Positions 17,301 through 27,320 of a DNA stretch of 40,382 nucleotides are shown piece by piece. Numbering within the stretch: position 1 is the first letter of the stretch; each line of letters starts with the position of its first letter. Below the pieces are notes generated by a model. The model was not told the origin of the DNA. It did no database searches and saw only the letters and a list, made by a program, of their open reading frames with translations. The position numbers were made by a program, and so were the translations under genes. The DNA is from an uncultured Saprospiraceae bacterium (GTDB taxonomy: Bacteria > Bacteroidota > Bacteroidia > Chitinophagales > Saprospiraceae): assembly GCA_937959115.1 (NCBI GenBank), contig CALGAW010000046.1, positions 1 through 40,382 on the forward strand, read 5' to 3'.

Positions 17301-18638
17301 TTAGAACTTTGTATCGGGTTCTTCTTCAAACCATGCTTTAGTTTTCTTAAATAAGTTTTCATACCAAGTATCAGTGTACGTCAAGTTCAGTTCTCCCTGT
17401 CCGTGTTCATCTGCATTTACGACGGCTTCTTCCATTGTAGTTGCTAACGTCTGTTCAACTTGAGGAACAGCTTGATCCTTTACAGGCACAGTAAATCCTT
17501 TCAGCAATAAGCCTATGGCAGTTGCATAAATCGGACTGCATACTTCCTTCTGATAGCCATGTGCTAGTTGCTCAATCGGTTGCCCGATTCGAGTGCTCAG
17601 CCCAGTGTGGTAAGCGACTAGTTTCTCAATGTGTTTAAGTAAGGAGCCACCACCAGTTAACACAATACCACCAATCAGTTTTCGTTCAAATCCGGAGCGA
17701 CGAATCTCCCAGAATACGTGGTCAAAAATTTCTTCAACTCTTGCCTGTATAATTCTTGCGAGATTTACCTCTGAAATTTCTTTCGGTTCGCGTCCCTTTA
17801 AGCCGGGGATAGTTATTACTCTATTCTCAACAATCTCATCGGTTAATGCCGCTCCAAACTTGACCTTTAGCTGTTCAGCCTGTTGGTACATCACTGTACA
17901 GCCTTCCTTAATATCTTTTGTGATCACATTGCCTCCAAACGGAATCACAGATGTGTGTCGGATAATTCCTTCATGGAAAATCGCTAAATCAGTTGTTCCT
18001 CCTCCTATATCTACTAGGGCAACTCCTGCCTCTTTTTCCTCAATACTCAGCACACTTGCTGCTGAAGCGATGGGCTCAAGCGTTAAGCTCGATACATCCA
18101 ACCCTGACTTCTCAACACATTTATTGATGTTTCTTGAAGCAGAGATCTGTCCTGTGATGATATGGAAGTTAGCTTCCAAGCGCACGCCTGACATCCCAAT
18201 TGGATCAAGGATTCCCTGTTCATTGTCTACAATAAACTCTTGTGGTATCACGTGAAGGATCTTGTCTCCAGGTGGCAATACGAGTTTATGCATATCGTCA
18301 ATCAGCTTTTCGATGTCGCTGAAATCGATTTCTTTATCCGTGTTGTTTCTTGTCAGAATGCCTCTGTGCTGGCGGCTTGTGATGTGCTGCCCAGCAATTC
18401 CAACGTGCACATTGGTGATTCGCGAATCGGTTTTTTCCTCTACCATCCTTACGGCATCACTAATGGCCTTTACCGTTTTTTCGATGTTAGAGACTACACC
18501 ACGCAATACGCCTTCTGATTCTACTTTGCCAATGCCCAGTATTTCCAGTTTTCCGTACTCATTTTTACGGCCAGCAATAGCGCAAACCTTTGTGGTTCCA
18601 ATGTCTAATGCTACTACAACATGATCTTCCTTATTCAT
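17301..18638 (-). CDS. ftsA: Cell division protein FtsA
   Basis: 445 residues, actin/Hsp70-like ATPase that tethers FtsZ to the membrane and activates septal synthesis. Phosphate-1 motif LDIGTTKVCAIAG at 11-23, phosphate-2 VDIGGGTTDLAIF at 209-221 and the adenosine motif GGIVLTGGGSLL near 325-336 are all present. The C terminus (TWYENLFKKTKAWFEE) fits the amphipathic membrane-binding helix. Start lies 4 nt after the ftsQ stop, so the two are almost certainly co-translated. Confidence 0.97.
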   Translation of the reverse strand: MNKEDHVVVALDIGTTKVCAIAGRKNEYGKLEILGIGKVESEGVLRGVVSNIEKTVKAISDAVRMVEEKTDSRITNVHVGIAGQHITSRQHRGILTRNNTDKEIDFSDIEKLIDDMHKLVLPPGDKILHVIPQEFIVDNEQGILDPIGMSGVRLEANFHIITGQISASRNINKCVEKSGLDVSSLTLEPIASAASVLSIEEKEAGVALVDIGGGTTDLAIFHEGIIRHTSVIPFGGNVITKDIKEGCTVMYQQAEQLKVKFGAALTDEIVENRVITIPGLKGREPKEISEVNLARIIQARVEEIFDHVFWEIRRSGFERKLIGGIVLTGGGSLLKHIEKLVAYHTGLSTRIGQPIEQLAHGYQKEVCSPIYATAIGLLLKGFTVPVKDQAVPQVEQTLATTMEEAVVNADEHGQGELNLTYTDTWYENLFKKTKAWFEEEPDTKF

Positions 18639-18642
18639 AACA

Positions 18643-19425
18643 TTATCTTTTTTTACAAACTACTTGTCCCTTAAATTTTAAATTGATGGTTTTATACTTT
18701 CTCCAGCCTTCGTAAGGCATTCCTTCCTTGTAAAACACTTTCAAACGATCAAATTTTTCATCTAAATCAATCGCTTTTCCTACTGTAATTGTTTGGTTGC
18801 CCAATTTTGGTGATAAAATAAAATCACCCTTTGAATTCACATAAACTTGTTCAACCAATGGTTTCAAAAACGCATCATTCTCAATGTATTGTACTAGATC
18901 GAACAACTCAGCAATCACACCTCCTTTCTCTCTAAAATCATCCTCATATGTCGGTATGTGTCCCGTTGCTACTAGCACTCTTGCGGTATAGTTGGAAGAA
19001 GGTGGTAAAAAATTACCATTTTCATCCAAATAAAAACTCGCTTTATCTTTATCAAATACCCGAACAATTGGGTACCGTTGTTTAATTTTTACGTGAATAT
19101 TATTCTGAGCGCCTACATATACATCAGCCTCCTTCACAAACGCATCCTCTTCTAGCAATTCCTCCATCTCCTTGAAGTTGATCGCTTTCACTTGTGTTCC
19201 TACAAGCAGATTCCCATACTTTCGTTGAATTGTCTCCTTCACATCCTTAGGAGTAACAAACGTCTTTCCCGTTTCACCAACCACTTGTACTTGTAAATCA
19301 ATCGCGTTCGTATTCCCCTTGCTACGCATAGCCGAGATCAGCACACCCATGAATAGGATGATGCCAACCGCTATGCCCAGTTGCAGGAGTATTCCTTTTG
19401 CTTTATGTGATTTATTTATGTTCAA
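18643..19425 (-). CDS. ftsQ: Cell division protein FtsQ
   Basis: 260 residues. One membrane segment at about 11-30 after a short basic cytoplasmic tail, followed by a POTRA-like domain (about 40-110; VTPKDVKETIQ, EMEELLEEDAFVKEADVYV) and the beta domain with a conserved D-G-FLPP stretch (SFYLDENGNFLPPSS). FtsQ links the early and late divisome by binding FtsL/FtsB-type proteins in the periplasm. Sequence conservation of FtsQ is low, and the identity rests on topology plus position between murC and ftsA. The 111-nt gap to murC is where some other phyla place ddl or murB; neither is here. Confidence 0.88.
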   Translation of the reverse strand: MNINKSHKAKGILLQLGIAVGIILFMGVLISAMRSKGNTNAIDLQVQVVGETGKTFVTPKDVKETIQRKYGNLLVGTQVKAINFKEMEELLEEDAFVKEADVYVGAQNNIHVKIKQRYPIVRVFDKDKASFYLDENGNFLPPSSNYTARVLVATGHIPTYEDDFREKGGVIAELFDLVQYIENDAFLKPLVEQVYVNSKGDFILSPKLGNQTITVGKAIDLDEKFDRLKVFYKEGMPYEGWRKYKTINLKFKGQVVCKKR

Positions 19426-19536
19426 TTTTTAATTATTAATGTTTTATTATTCGTTTGTTGCTTTTTTTATTTCTAGTTCAATTATTCTATGATCACCTGT
19501 TACTCTTTTCCCATCATTCCCTTAATTAAAATCACA

Positions 19537-20883
19537 TCATTTAACCTTAACAATTGCTTTTCTAATCTTCGGGACCAACTGATCAATATTGCCAGCCCCA
19601 AGCGTCATCAAGGCTTCAACACCTTTCAAACCCTCTTCACTGCTAAAAAGCTCTGTCGCTTCTTCCTTATGCATCATCCGCTTATTCGGATTGTCCATTT
19701 TGTCAAAAATTAGCTTAGACGTTACACCTGGTATTGGAAGTTCTCTTGCTGGATAAATCGGAATCAATACCGGCTCGTCCAATAAGTCGAGTGCTGCTGC
19801 AAATCCGTCTACAAAATCTTTCGTCCGCGAATATAAATGCGGTTGAAAGATGCCTGTCAATCTCTTGCTAGGGTAGAAGGTGCGTGCTGCATTTATAGCA
19901 GCCTTCAGCTCTTCAGGATGGTGTGCATAATCGTCGATATAAACGATCTGCTCTGTCTTTGCTACGATTTCAAATCTGCGCTTTATTCCTTTGAATGAAG
20001 CCAATGCTTTTTTTATGTTCTCATCCGTGACGCCTACTGCTCTTGCAATGGAGATCGCTCCTACAGCATTCTCTACATTGTGTAGGCCGGGATGAGTATA
20101 GTTGAGGTTTGTTATATTTCCTTTCGGAGAATGATAATCAAACACCATATATCCATTTTGCACCTTTACGTTTACTGCTTTACAGGTTCCAGTTTCAATC
20201 CCATAGCCAACTGTTTTGGCTGGTGTTTTCACGGATAATCCTTCTTTGTGAAAGACAGTTTGTTTGACTTGACTTGCAAATCCATTAAACCCTTCTGTCA
20301 CACTGCCAGCATCACCATAAATATCTAGGTGATCAGCATCCATGCTCGTTAGTATTGCGAGTTCAGGATGTAGATGTAGAAATGAGCGATCAAACTCATC
20401 TGCTTCTACAACCACCCAGTCACCTTCACCGTGCACATAATTGCTATTGAAGTTACCCGCAATGCCGCCTAGGAACGCTGAACAATCAAGACCACCTGTT
20501 CTCAGTATGTGTGTTAACACTGAGGTGGTTGTCGTTTTACCATGCGTTCCAGCTACTGCAATTGTGCGTTTTTCCTTGCTGATCATGCCAAGCACTTCTG
20601 CACGTTTCTTTACTGGAAACCCGTTGGCTCTGAAGTATTGCAGTTCCTTGTGTTCTTCAGGTACTGCTGGTGTAAATACGACTAAGTCAACAGCATCAGG
20701 GATCTTTGTGAGATCTTCCTCATAGTGTATTGTCATCCCTTCCGCTTCCAGCCGTTCCGTTAATGGTGTTCGAGTTAAATCGTACCCATGTACATCAACG
20801 TTTCTACGGTTTAAATAACGGGCAATTGCACTCATACCAATTCCACCTATTCCAATAAAATATGCTTGCTCAATACCTTTCAT
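19537..20883 (-). CDS. murC: UDP-N-acetylmuramate--L-alanine ligase MurC
   Basis: 448 residues, usual length for the family. Adds L-Ala to UDP-MurNAc with ATP, the first peptide-forming step. Shows the Rossmann start IGIGGIGMSAIARYL (10-24), the ATP-binding loop GTHGKTTTT (112-120), EADEFDRSFLHLHP and DDYAHHPEEL, the MurC-specific histidine motif that separates it from MurD, MurE and MurF. Nine nt downstream of murG, hence same transcript. Confidence 0.97.
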   Translation of the reverse strand: MKGIEQAYFIGIGGIGMSAIARYLNRRNVDVHGYDLTRTPLTERLEAEGMTIHYEEDLTKIPDAVDLVVFTPAVPEEHKELQYFRANGFPVKKRAEVLGMISKEKRTIAVAGTHGKTTTTSVLTHILRTGGLDCSAFLGGIAGNFNSNYVHGEGDWVVVEADEFDRSFLHLHPELAILTSMDADHLDIYGDAGSVTEGFNGFASQVKQTVFHKEGLSVKTPAKTVGYGIETGTCKAVNVKVQNGYMVFDYHSPKGNITNLNYTHPGLHNVENAVGAISIARAVGVTDENIKKALASFKGIKRRFEIVAKTEQIVYIDDYAHHPEELKAAINAARTFYPSKRLTGIFQPHLYSRTKDFVDGFAAALDLLDEPVLIPIYPARELPIPGVTSKLIFDKMDNPNKRMMHKEEATELFSSEEGLKGVEALMTLGAGNIDQLVPKIRKAIVKVK

Positions 20884-20892
20884 GCTCCAATC

Positions 20893-21981
20893 CTATTGTT
20901 TCGCTAAATCTGCAACCTGCGCAGCGATTTCATTCGCAGCATCGGGCCGTCCAAGTGTCAAAATTTGATTACTCAATGTTTGCCGTTCAGATTGATTTTG
21001 TAGCAATTCGATTGCACGTTTTAGCAACACTTCTTTTGCTTCACTGTCTCTGATTAAAATTGCAGCATTTTGCTGAACAAGTGCCATTGCATTATGTGTT
21101 TGATGATCACCAGTTACATTTGGAGAAGGGACCAGTATCACAGGGCTGCCCACAAGGCACAACTCTGAAATTGATAAGGCACCAGCTCTTGAGATAACGA
21201 CGTCACCAAGTGCATATGCTAATTCCATTTTGTCAATAAACGCAATAATTTTCACGTTTGGTAAGTCCGCCACTTTTGGCTTGAACTCGTCTATATATAA
21301 CCGTCCTGCTTGCCACAGGACTTGTATCTTTCCATCTTTCAAAAGATCCAGATTGGCGACAATCGCTTCGTTAATCGATCTGGCTCCTAGACTGCCTCCC
21401 ATTATAAATAGGGTAGGTTTGTTTGGATCTAAGCCAAAATGCTTTAACCCCTCTGTTCGTCGTGCGGTCGCTCCAATGATGTCTGACCGTACTGGATTTC
21501 CTGTAAAGGTGATTTTTTCCTTGGGAAATACCTTCTCCATTCCTGGATAGGCCACACAGATCTTTGTTGCTGGGGTTGCCAACATTCGATTGGTCATACC
21601 TGCGTAGGAGTTTTGCTCCTGTATTAATGCTGGAATACCCATCAGTGTTGCTAGTTTAACCAAGGGACCACTTGCGTAACCGCCAACTCCAACTACCACA
21701 TCTGGTTTAAACCGTTTTAGTATTCCTCTACACTTCCATAAACTGCTTATGAGTTTGAAAGGAAATGATAAATTCCGCAAGGTTAATTTTCGTTGCAATC
21801 CGCTAATCCATAACCCTTCAATTTTGTATCCTGCTTGTGGAACTTTTTCCATTTCAAGCTTTCCTTTTGCTCCTACAAATAAGAACTCAGTACCTGGATA
21901 ATTTGCCTTCAGCGCATTTGCTATTGCAATAGCTGGATATACATGTCCACCTGTTCCACCACCACTGATAATCACTCTCAT
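20893..21981 (-). CDS. murG: Lipid II synthase, UDP-GlcNAc transferase MurG
   Basis: 362 residues. Transfers GlcNAc from UDP-GlcNAc to lipid I on the inner face of the membrane, giving lipid II. GGGTGGHVYPA at 7-17 is the N-terminal G-loop; QEQNSYAGMTNRML, GGSLGARSIN and SRAGALSISELCLVGSP are the family's acceptor- and donor-site motifs. The ATG overlaps the ftsW stop by 4 nt, typical of translational coupling. Confidence 0.98.
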   Translation of the reverse strand: MRVIISGGGTGGHVYPAIAIANALKANYPGTEFLFVGAKGKLEMEKVPQAGYKIEGLWISGLQRKLTLRNLSFPFKLISSLWKCRGILKRFKPDVVVGVGGYASGPLVKLATLMGIPALIQEQNSYAGMTNRMLATPATKICVAYPGMEKVFPKEKITFTGNPVRSDIIGATARRTEGLKHFGLDPNKPTLFIMGGSLGARSINEAIVANLDLLKDGKIQVLWQAGRLYIDEFKPKVADLPNVKIIAFIDKMELAYALGDVVISRAGALSISELCLVGSPVILVPSPNVTGDHQTHNAMALVQQNAAILIRDSEAKEVLLKRAIELLQNQSERQTLSNQILTLGRPDAANEIAAQVADLAKQ

Positions 21982-23123
21982 GTGACAGCTGGCTTTGTTT
22001 CAATGTATCGACTTACACTAAGGATCATTCCGATCATAATACAAGTAAACAACAATGAAGTTCCTCCTAGGCTTATCATCGGCAATGGCAAGCCAGTTAC
22101 TGGTACAAGATGTACTGATACTGCCATGTTTAATAATGCCTGAATCACTATGAGCAAACCAAGACCAAGGGCTAGCATTGCGCCAAATGCCTTAGGACTT
22201 TTCGTGACTAGTTTTACACAACGATACATTAACGTTAAGTAAAGCATGATCGTGATAAATCCTCCGATCAATCCGTATTCTTCAATTATAAATGCATAAA
22301 TCACATCTGAATATGCATGTGGCAAAAAATGCCGGTGTACACTATTTCCTGGGCCGACTCCAAATATGCCTCCATCCGCTATTGCCATCTTCGCCCGTTG
22401 TATTTGTTCCATCCCATCGGCATTGGTAAAGAAATCGCCAATTCGATTTACCCATGTTTCCACTCTTACAAGAGAAGGCGCAATTGTACCAATGATGATA
22501 AGCATAGCAAACAGAACCACGCCAAACAGGAGCAATAGGCTAATGTATTTGGTGTCAATTCGTCCAATAAACATCATCACCACGCAGGTAAAAAATACCA
22601 TGGCTGCCGATGATAAATCTGCTGGAGCAATCAACCCACAAACAATCAGTACAGGAGCAATCAAAGGCAGAAACGCACTGTTAAAGTCTTTGATCATCTG
22701 CTGTTTTGCTGAGATCGTTCTTGCGATGTAAGCAATCAATACCACTTTCGCAAAATCTGAGGTCTGAAACGTAACACCGAGTCCTGGGACTTCTAACCAC
22801 CGTGTTGCACTATTGTAGGTTGCTCCAAAGAGCAGTGTACAGACTAGTAAGACCACAGCAATCAATAAGCCGATTGGTGCCAGCTTTGAATATCGGGCGT
22901 GTGGTATTCTATAACAAACCAACATCAACCCTAATCCAACCAATAAATAAAAGAACCTTTTAAACAGGAAGTACTCAGTGTCCCCACCACGTACTCTGTA
23001 CGCTAGCGTTCCTGTTGAACTATAAATCGTAAGCAATGAGCCAAGGGATAGGAAGGCCACGACCACCCAAATGATCGGGTCGCCTTTTAACTTTCCAAAT
23101 ATGCTTGTCAACGCTTCTTGCAT
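21978..23123 (-). CDS. ftsW: Septal peptidoglycan polymerase FtsW
   Basis: 381 residues, about ten membrane segments, SEDS family. Polymerises lipid II glycan strands at the septum together with FtsI. The diagnostic segment GIFGVGPGNSVHRHFLPHAYSDVIYAFIIEEYGLIGG is present from about residue 250, and the TM-linking stretch with the essential Asp region (SDFAKVVLIAY) precedes it. FtsW rather than RodA is chosen because it lies in the dcw cluster between murD and murG. Confidence 0.95.
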   Translation of the reverse strand: MQEALTSIFGKLKGDPIIWVVVAFLSLGSLLTIYSSTGTLAYRVRGGDTEYFLFKRFFYLLVGLGLMLVCYRIPHARYSKLAPIGLLIAVVLLVCTLLFGATYNSATRWLEVPGLGVTFQTSDFAKVVLIAYIARTISAKQQMIKDFNSAFLPLIAPVLIVCGLIAPADLSSAAMVFFTCVVMMFIGRIDTKYISLLLLFGVVLFAMLIIIGTIAPSLVRVETWVNRIGDFFTNADGMEQIQRAKMAIADGGIFGVGPGNSVHRHFLPHAYSDVIYAFIIEEYGLIGGFITIMLYLTLMYRCVKLVTKSPKAFGAMLALGLGLLIVIQALLNMAVSVHLVPVTGLPLPMISLGGTSLLFTCIMIGMILSVSRYIETKPAVT

Positions 23124-23136
23124 GTCAATTTAATTT

Positions 23137-23165
23137 GTGAGGATCCGGTGCGAAGAGATCCTCAC
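23137..23165 (-). other. Perfect inverted repeat in the murD-ftsW gap
   Basis: GTGAGGATC (23137-23145) and GATCCTCAC (23157-23165) are exact inverted copies with an 11-nt loop. It sits 13 nt upstream of the ftsW start within a 62-nt gap. No T-run follows, so an intrinsic terminator is unlikely; RNA processing, a translation control hairpin or a dispersed palindrome are alternatives. Confidence 0.6.
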
Positions 23166-23185
23166 TTACTGTATTCATCTAATAA

Positions 23186-24568
23186 TTATTCTTCAATATT
23201 CTTCAAATTCATAACCGCTTCTTTAAACTGATCTCCTCGATCTTCATAATTCTTAAAGCGATCAAAACTTGCGCAAGCGGGAGACAATAAAACCACATCA
23301 CCCGGATCTGCGTATTTCGTAGCTACTAGCACAGCTTCCTGTGCAGAGCTTGTTTCTTCAATTATCTTTATCATTGTTGAGAAAGCTTCTAAGATCTTAG
23401 TGTTATCAACGCCTAGGCACACGATTGCTTTTACCTTTTCTTCTACCACCTCAAACATTGATTCGTATTCATTGCCTTTGTCCGTTCCACCGACTACCCA
23501 AATCACTGGTTTTGTCATGGCTTTCAAGGCGTTGTATACTGCATCTACATTCGTTGCTTTGCTATCGTTGATGTATTCAATGCCATTGCATTTTCTAACG
23601 TTTTCTAAACGGTGTGGCACATTTTGAAACGTTGCCAATCCTTTTAAGATCAATTCATTGTTTATACCTAGGAGCTTCATCACTTGCACTGCACAAGTCG
23701 CATTAAACAAGTTGTGTGGTCCTTTGATGGTTAGGTCGTTTTCAGTAAAGCTAAAATCGCCGATAGTAACCATGTTACTCTCTAAGGAATCACCAAACAC
23801 TTCGATTCTGCTTGCTTTCACTGTTTTCTTGTTTAACAGTCGCTGAGTGATTTCATCTTGATTGTTGTAGATGAAGTGGTCCGCTGCTGTTTGATTTTCA
23901 GTGATTTTTAACTTTGCCTTCGCGTAATATTCCACGTTGTACTCGTATCGATCTAAGTGATCAGGAGTAATGTTGAGGAGTATTGCAATTTCTGGTTTAA
24001 AATCTGTGATCTCATCCAATTGGAAACTGCTAATTTCTAGCACATAATAATCAGGTGCTCCTGCCTTCCGTTTTGCAGTAGACATGCCGTTAGCAATGAT
24101 TTTTGCAAAGCTGGTTCCTATATTTCCGCCCACAGCTGCATCTAGTCCAGCGGTATTCATCATATGTCCAATCAATGAAGTGGTGGTTGTTTTTCCGTTA
24201 CTCCCTGTAATTGCAATGATTTGACCGTGATCGACAAACTGATAGCCCCATTCTATTTCAGAAATGATTGGGATATCTGCTGCTCTGATCTTCTTGATTA
24301 TCGGAGCTTTTTCTGGAATTCCAGGACTTTTTACTACGACATCTGCTGCCAGTATGCGGTCTTCTGTGTGCTGCTTTTGTTCGAAAGGGAGGTTCATTCG
24401 ACGTAAGTCATCTTGAAATTCATCTTTTATGACTCCATAGTCGGAGACAAACACGTCCCAGCCATTTTGAAGACCTAGCTGTGCGGCTCCTACACCACTC
24501 TCACCAGCACCTAACACCACAAGTTTGCGGGTGGGTTGATTTGAATGTCTGTAGGACTGCTTTCTCAT
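23186..24568 (-). CDS. murD: UDP-MurNAc-L-Ala--D-glutamate ligase MurD
   Basis: 460 residues. Adds D-Glu to UDP-MurNAc-L-Ala. Starts with a Rossmann-like VVLGAGESGVGAAQLG (17-32), followed by SPGIP (81-85), the ATP loop GSNGKTTTT (122-130), LLNITPDHLDRY (MurD-type, using NITPDHLDRY around the carbamylated Lys domain) and NDSKATNVDAV, the C-terminal signature of MurD. In the operon between mraY (24 nt upstream) and ftsW. Confidence 0.97.
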   Translation of the reverse strand: MRKQSYRHSNQPTRKLVVLGAGESGVGAAQLGLQNGWDVFVSDYGVIKDEFQDDLRRMNLPFEQKQHTEDRILAADVVVKSPGIPEKAPIIKKIRAADIPIISEIEWGYQFVDHGQIIAITGSNGKTTTTSLIGHMMNTAGLDAAVGGNIGTSFAKIIANGMSTAKRKAGAPDYYVLEISSFQLDEITDFKPEIAILLNITPDHLDRYEYNVEYYAKAKLKITENQTAADHFIYNNQDEITQRLLNKKTVKASRIEVFGDSLESNMVTIGDFSFTENDLTIKGPHNLFNATCAVQVMKLLGINNELILKGLATFQNVPHRLENVRKCNGIEYINDSKATNVDAVYNALKAMTKPVIWVVGGTDKGNEYESMFEVVEEKVKAIVCLGVDNTKILEAFSTMIKIIEETSSAQEAVLVATKYADPGDVVLLSPACASFDRFKNYEDRGDQFKEAVMNLKNIEE

Positions 24569-24592
24569 ATTTCAAAGAACTTTTTTACCTTT

Positions 24593-25843
24593 TTATCTAA
24601 TTTTCAAGGTAATGACTGCCATTGCAGCCAATAATATTCCGACAATCCAGAACCGAGCAACAATTTTCGGCTCAGGAATGTTTTTCTTTTGATAATGGTG
24701 ATGCAAAGGAGACATTAAAAAGACCCGCCTGCCTTCACCGTATTTTCGCTTCGTGTACTTGAAGTAACTTACCTGAATCATTACCGAAAGGTTTTCGATC
24801 AGGAAAATCCCACAAATCACTGGTATTAATAATTCCTTCCGGAGAATAATTGCCAATACTGCTATTATACCTCCTAGTGTCAAACTTCCGGTGTCACCCA
24901 TGAAAACCTGTGCTGGGAAGGCATTGTACCATAAGAAACCAATGCAGGCTCCGAGGAAACAAGCGGTGAAAATTAATAACTCACCAGTATTGGGCAAGTA
25001 CATAATGTTCAAGTAATCGGCAAAGATGGCGTTTCCTGAAAGGTAGGCAAGTAAACCAAGCGTTGCACCAATTATTGCTGAAACACCTGTTGCCAGTCCA
25101 TCGAGTCCATCTGTCAGATTAGCACCGTTTGATACTGCAGTGACTATAATGATCACCATTGGAATAAATACGATCCATGCTAACTTTTTAGCATTGTCAC
25201 CAAGGAAAGGAAGAAACATTGCGTAATCCAATTGATTATCCTTTAAAAAAGGCACATTGGTCAACGTCGTTTTTACATAACTCATTGGTTTCGTCTCTCC
25301 TGGATTTAGTCGATCCGGTACATCTACCGTTTTGACTACTTCATACTGTATTGCTGCTTCAGGAGACATTCTTACCACGATGTCCTGATGGAACAGCATG
25401 ATGACTCCAATGATTAAGCCCAATACAACTTGTCCGATAACTTTGAACTTACCTTTAAGTCCGCCCTTATCTTTTTTAAATACTTTTATATAGTCATCTA
25501 AGAAGCCAATCAATCCCATCCATATGGTAGTAATCAGCATCATTATGATGTAAATATTTAGAACTTTTGCAAACAACAACGTAGGAACTAAAATTGCTAG
25601 GATGATGATGATTCCACCCATGGTTGGCGTTCCTTTTTTTGCCATTTGACCCGCTAAGTCAAGATCTCTGATGGTCTCTCCCACCTGATGTTTTTGTAAT
25701 CGTTTGATGATTCTTCCACCAATGATTATTGAAATCAACAAGGAAACAATCATTGCTGCTAGTGCTCGGAAGGTGAGGAAGTTAAAGAGGCCAGCCCCTA
25801 TGATTTCCATTTTATCCAAATATGTAAACAAATAATACAGCAC
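24593..25843 (-). CDS. mraY: Phospho-MurNAc-pentapeptide transferase MraY
   Basis: 416 residues, polytopic membrane enzyme that makes lipid I from UDP-MurNAc-pentapeptide and undecaprenyl phosphate. The catalytic Asp pair lies in FLDDYIKV (Asp116, Asp117), the third catalytic Asp region is [12 protein letters not shown] (242-253), and [10 protein letters not shown] near 378 is the His motif. It is about 55 residues longer than the E. coli enzyme (360): residues about 155-215, between membrane segments, form an inserted hydrophilic loop ([11 protein letters not shown]). Twenty nt after murE. Confidence 0.97.
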   Translation of the reverse strand: MLYYLFTYLDKMEIIGAGLFNFLTFRALAAMIVSLLISIIIGGRIIKRLQKHQVGETIRDLDLAGQMAKKGTPTMGGIIIILAILVPTLLFAKVLNIYIIMMLITTIWMGLIGFLDDYIKVFKKDKGGLKGKFKVIGQVVLGLIIGVIMLFHQDIVVRMSPEAAIQYEVVKTVDVPDRLNPGETKPMSYVKTTLTNVPFLKDNQLDYAMFLPFLGDNAKKLAWIVFIPMVIIIVTAVSNGANLTDGLDGLATGVSAIIGATLGLLAYLSGNAIFADYLNIMYLPNTGELLIFTACFLGACIGFLWYNAFPAQVFMGDTGSLTLGGIIAVLAIILRKELLIPVICGIFLIENLSVMIQVSYFKYTKRKYGEGRRVFLMSPLHHHYQKKNIPEPKIVARFWIVGILLAAMAVITLKIR

Positions 25844-25862
25844 GCTAATTCCTTAAGTTGTT

Positions 25863-27320
25863 CTAATTCATTAAATTTTCCTTCAAAATCTCTTTATCAT
25901 CAAAGGGATGTTTCACCCCGTTTATCTCCTGGTACTTCTCGTGGCCTTTGCCAGCAATGAGAATGATGTCACCACTATTCGCCATTTGACAAGCTGCTTT
26001 AATTGCCTGTTCTCTATTGGTAATCGATAGTGCTTTCGACTTTGCAATCACAGATACACCTGCTTCCATCTCCTTTATAATCGCTTCTGGATCTTCTGAT
26101 CTTGGATTATCTGAGGTAAGAATAACCTGATCGCTCCATTCGCAAGCGATTCCTGCCATAATTGGACGTTTGGTGCGATCTCTATCTCCTCCACAACCAA
26201 CTACTGTAATCACGCGTTCGTTACCAGTTCTAAGCGTTGTGATGGTCTTTAATACTTTTTCTAAAGCATCTGGAGTATGCGAATAATCCACAATCCCAAT
26301 GATATCACGCTTCTTGTTGACTAGATATTCGAATCGTCCTTCTACTGCATTCAGTTTGCTCAGTGCAACTAGCACATCCTTTGGTTCTTCTTCCAGCAAT
26401 ACTGCTGTCGTGTAGACTGCTAGAAGATTGTAAGCATTAAATTCACCAATAAGGTGAGAATAAAACTCATGTCCATCTAACTGTAATACCAAGCCTGACA
26501 AGCGATTTTCAATGATTTTCACCTTGTAATCTGCCATTGAGCGAAGCGCATAAGAGATCACCTTAGACGTTGTATTTTGCACCATCACTTTCCCATTTCG
26601 ATCATCCGTATTGACAAGAGAAAACGCATCAGCTGGAAGCTCATCGAAAAACCGTTTTTTAGCGTATAAATACTCCTTAAACGTCTTGTGATAGTCCAGA
26701 TGATCCTGTGTTAAATTGGAGAAAACTCCACCTTTAAACTTCAGTCCAGCAATCCGCCGTTGAGCAATTGCGTGTGAGCTGACTTCCATAAAGGCAAACT
26801 CGCAACCAGTATCCACCATTTCCGCCAACAACCCATTTAATTCCATAGGGTAGGGTGTTGTGAAATTAGCGGCTACAATCCGATCACCAATCTTATTCTC
26901 TACTGTTGATAAGAGTCCAACCTTATAGCCGAGCTCTGAAAACAGTTGATGAAGCAGGGTGACAGTCGTTGTTTTGCCATTGGTTCCAGTCACTCCGATC
27001 AGTGATATCTGTTCGGAAGGATTATTGAAAAAGTTAGCAGCCAGTCTACCAAGTGCCTCGTTGGAGGATGCTACCTGAATGTAGGTGACATCGGATTCCA
27101 AATTATCAGGTAGCTGTTCACAAATGATTGTGGTAGCGCCTGAGGTAATGGCTTTGTTGATGTACTGGTGTCCATCTGTTTTTGTACCTTTCAATGCCAC
27201 AAATGCGGCGTCACTCCCGACTTTTCGGGAATCAAATATGATGTTATCAACTGGTTTGTCTACCGTTCCAATGATCTTGAGGGTAGCGACATCAGTTAAT
27301 ATGTCATTCAATTGTTTCAA
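25863..27320 (-). CDS. murE: UDP-MurNAc-tripeptide synthetase MurE, meso-diaminopimelate type
   Basis: 485 residues. Adds the third peptide residue to UDP-MurNAc-L-Ala-D-Glu. ATP loop GTNGKTTTV at 112-120, TTPYPMELN substrate motif at 154-162, SSHAIAQRR at 181-189 and DNPRSEDP at 404-411. The DNPR motif is that of enzymes using meso-diaminopimelate (Lys enzymes differ here), so the wall is predicted to be DAP-type. Its ATG directly follows the ftsI stop with no spacer. Confidence 0.96.
   Translation of the reverse strand: MKQLNDILTDVATLKIIGTVDKPVDNIIFDSRKVGSDAAFVALKGTKTDGHQYINKAITSGATTIICEQLPDNLESDVTYIQVASSNEALGRLAANFFNNPSEQISLIGVTGTNGKTTTVTLLHQLFSELGYKVGLLSTVENKIGDRIVAANFTTPYPMELNGLLAEMVDTGCEFAFMEVSSHAIAQRRIAGLKFKGGVFSNLTQDHLDYHKTFKEYLYAKKRFFDELPADAFSLVNTDDRNGKVMVQNTTSKVISYALRSMADYKVKIIENRLSGLVLQLDGHEFYSHLIGEFNAYNLLAVYTTAVLLEEEPKDVLVALSKLNAVEGRFEYLVNKKRDIIGIVDYSHTPDALEKVLKTITTLRTGNERVITVVGCGGDRDRTKRPIMAGIACEWSDQVILTSDNPRSEDPEAIIKEMEAGVSVIAKSKALSITNREQAIKAACQMANSGDIILIAGKGHEKYQEINGVKHPFDDKEILKENLMN

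Noticed and set aside
17629-18255. Long open frame (208 codons) on the plus strand inside ftsA
   Set aside because: Lies fully opposite a conserved ftsA and shows no domain; a codon-bias shadow.
19426-19536. Gap between murC and ftsQ as the site of a small gene such as ddl
   Set aside because: Only 111 nt, AT-rich, and no frame of useful length.
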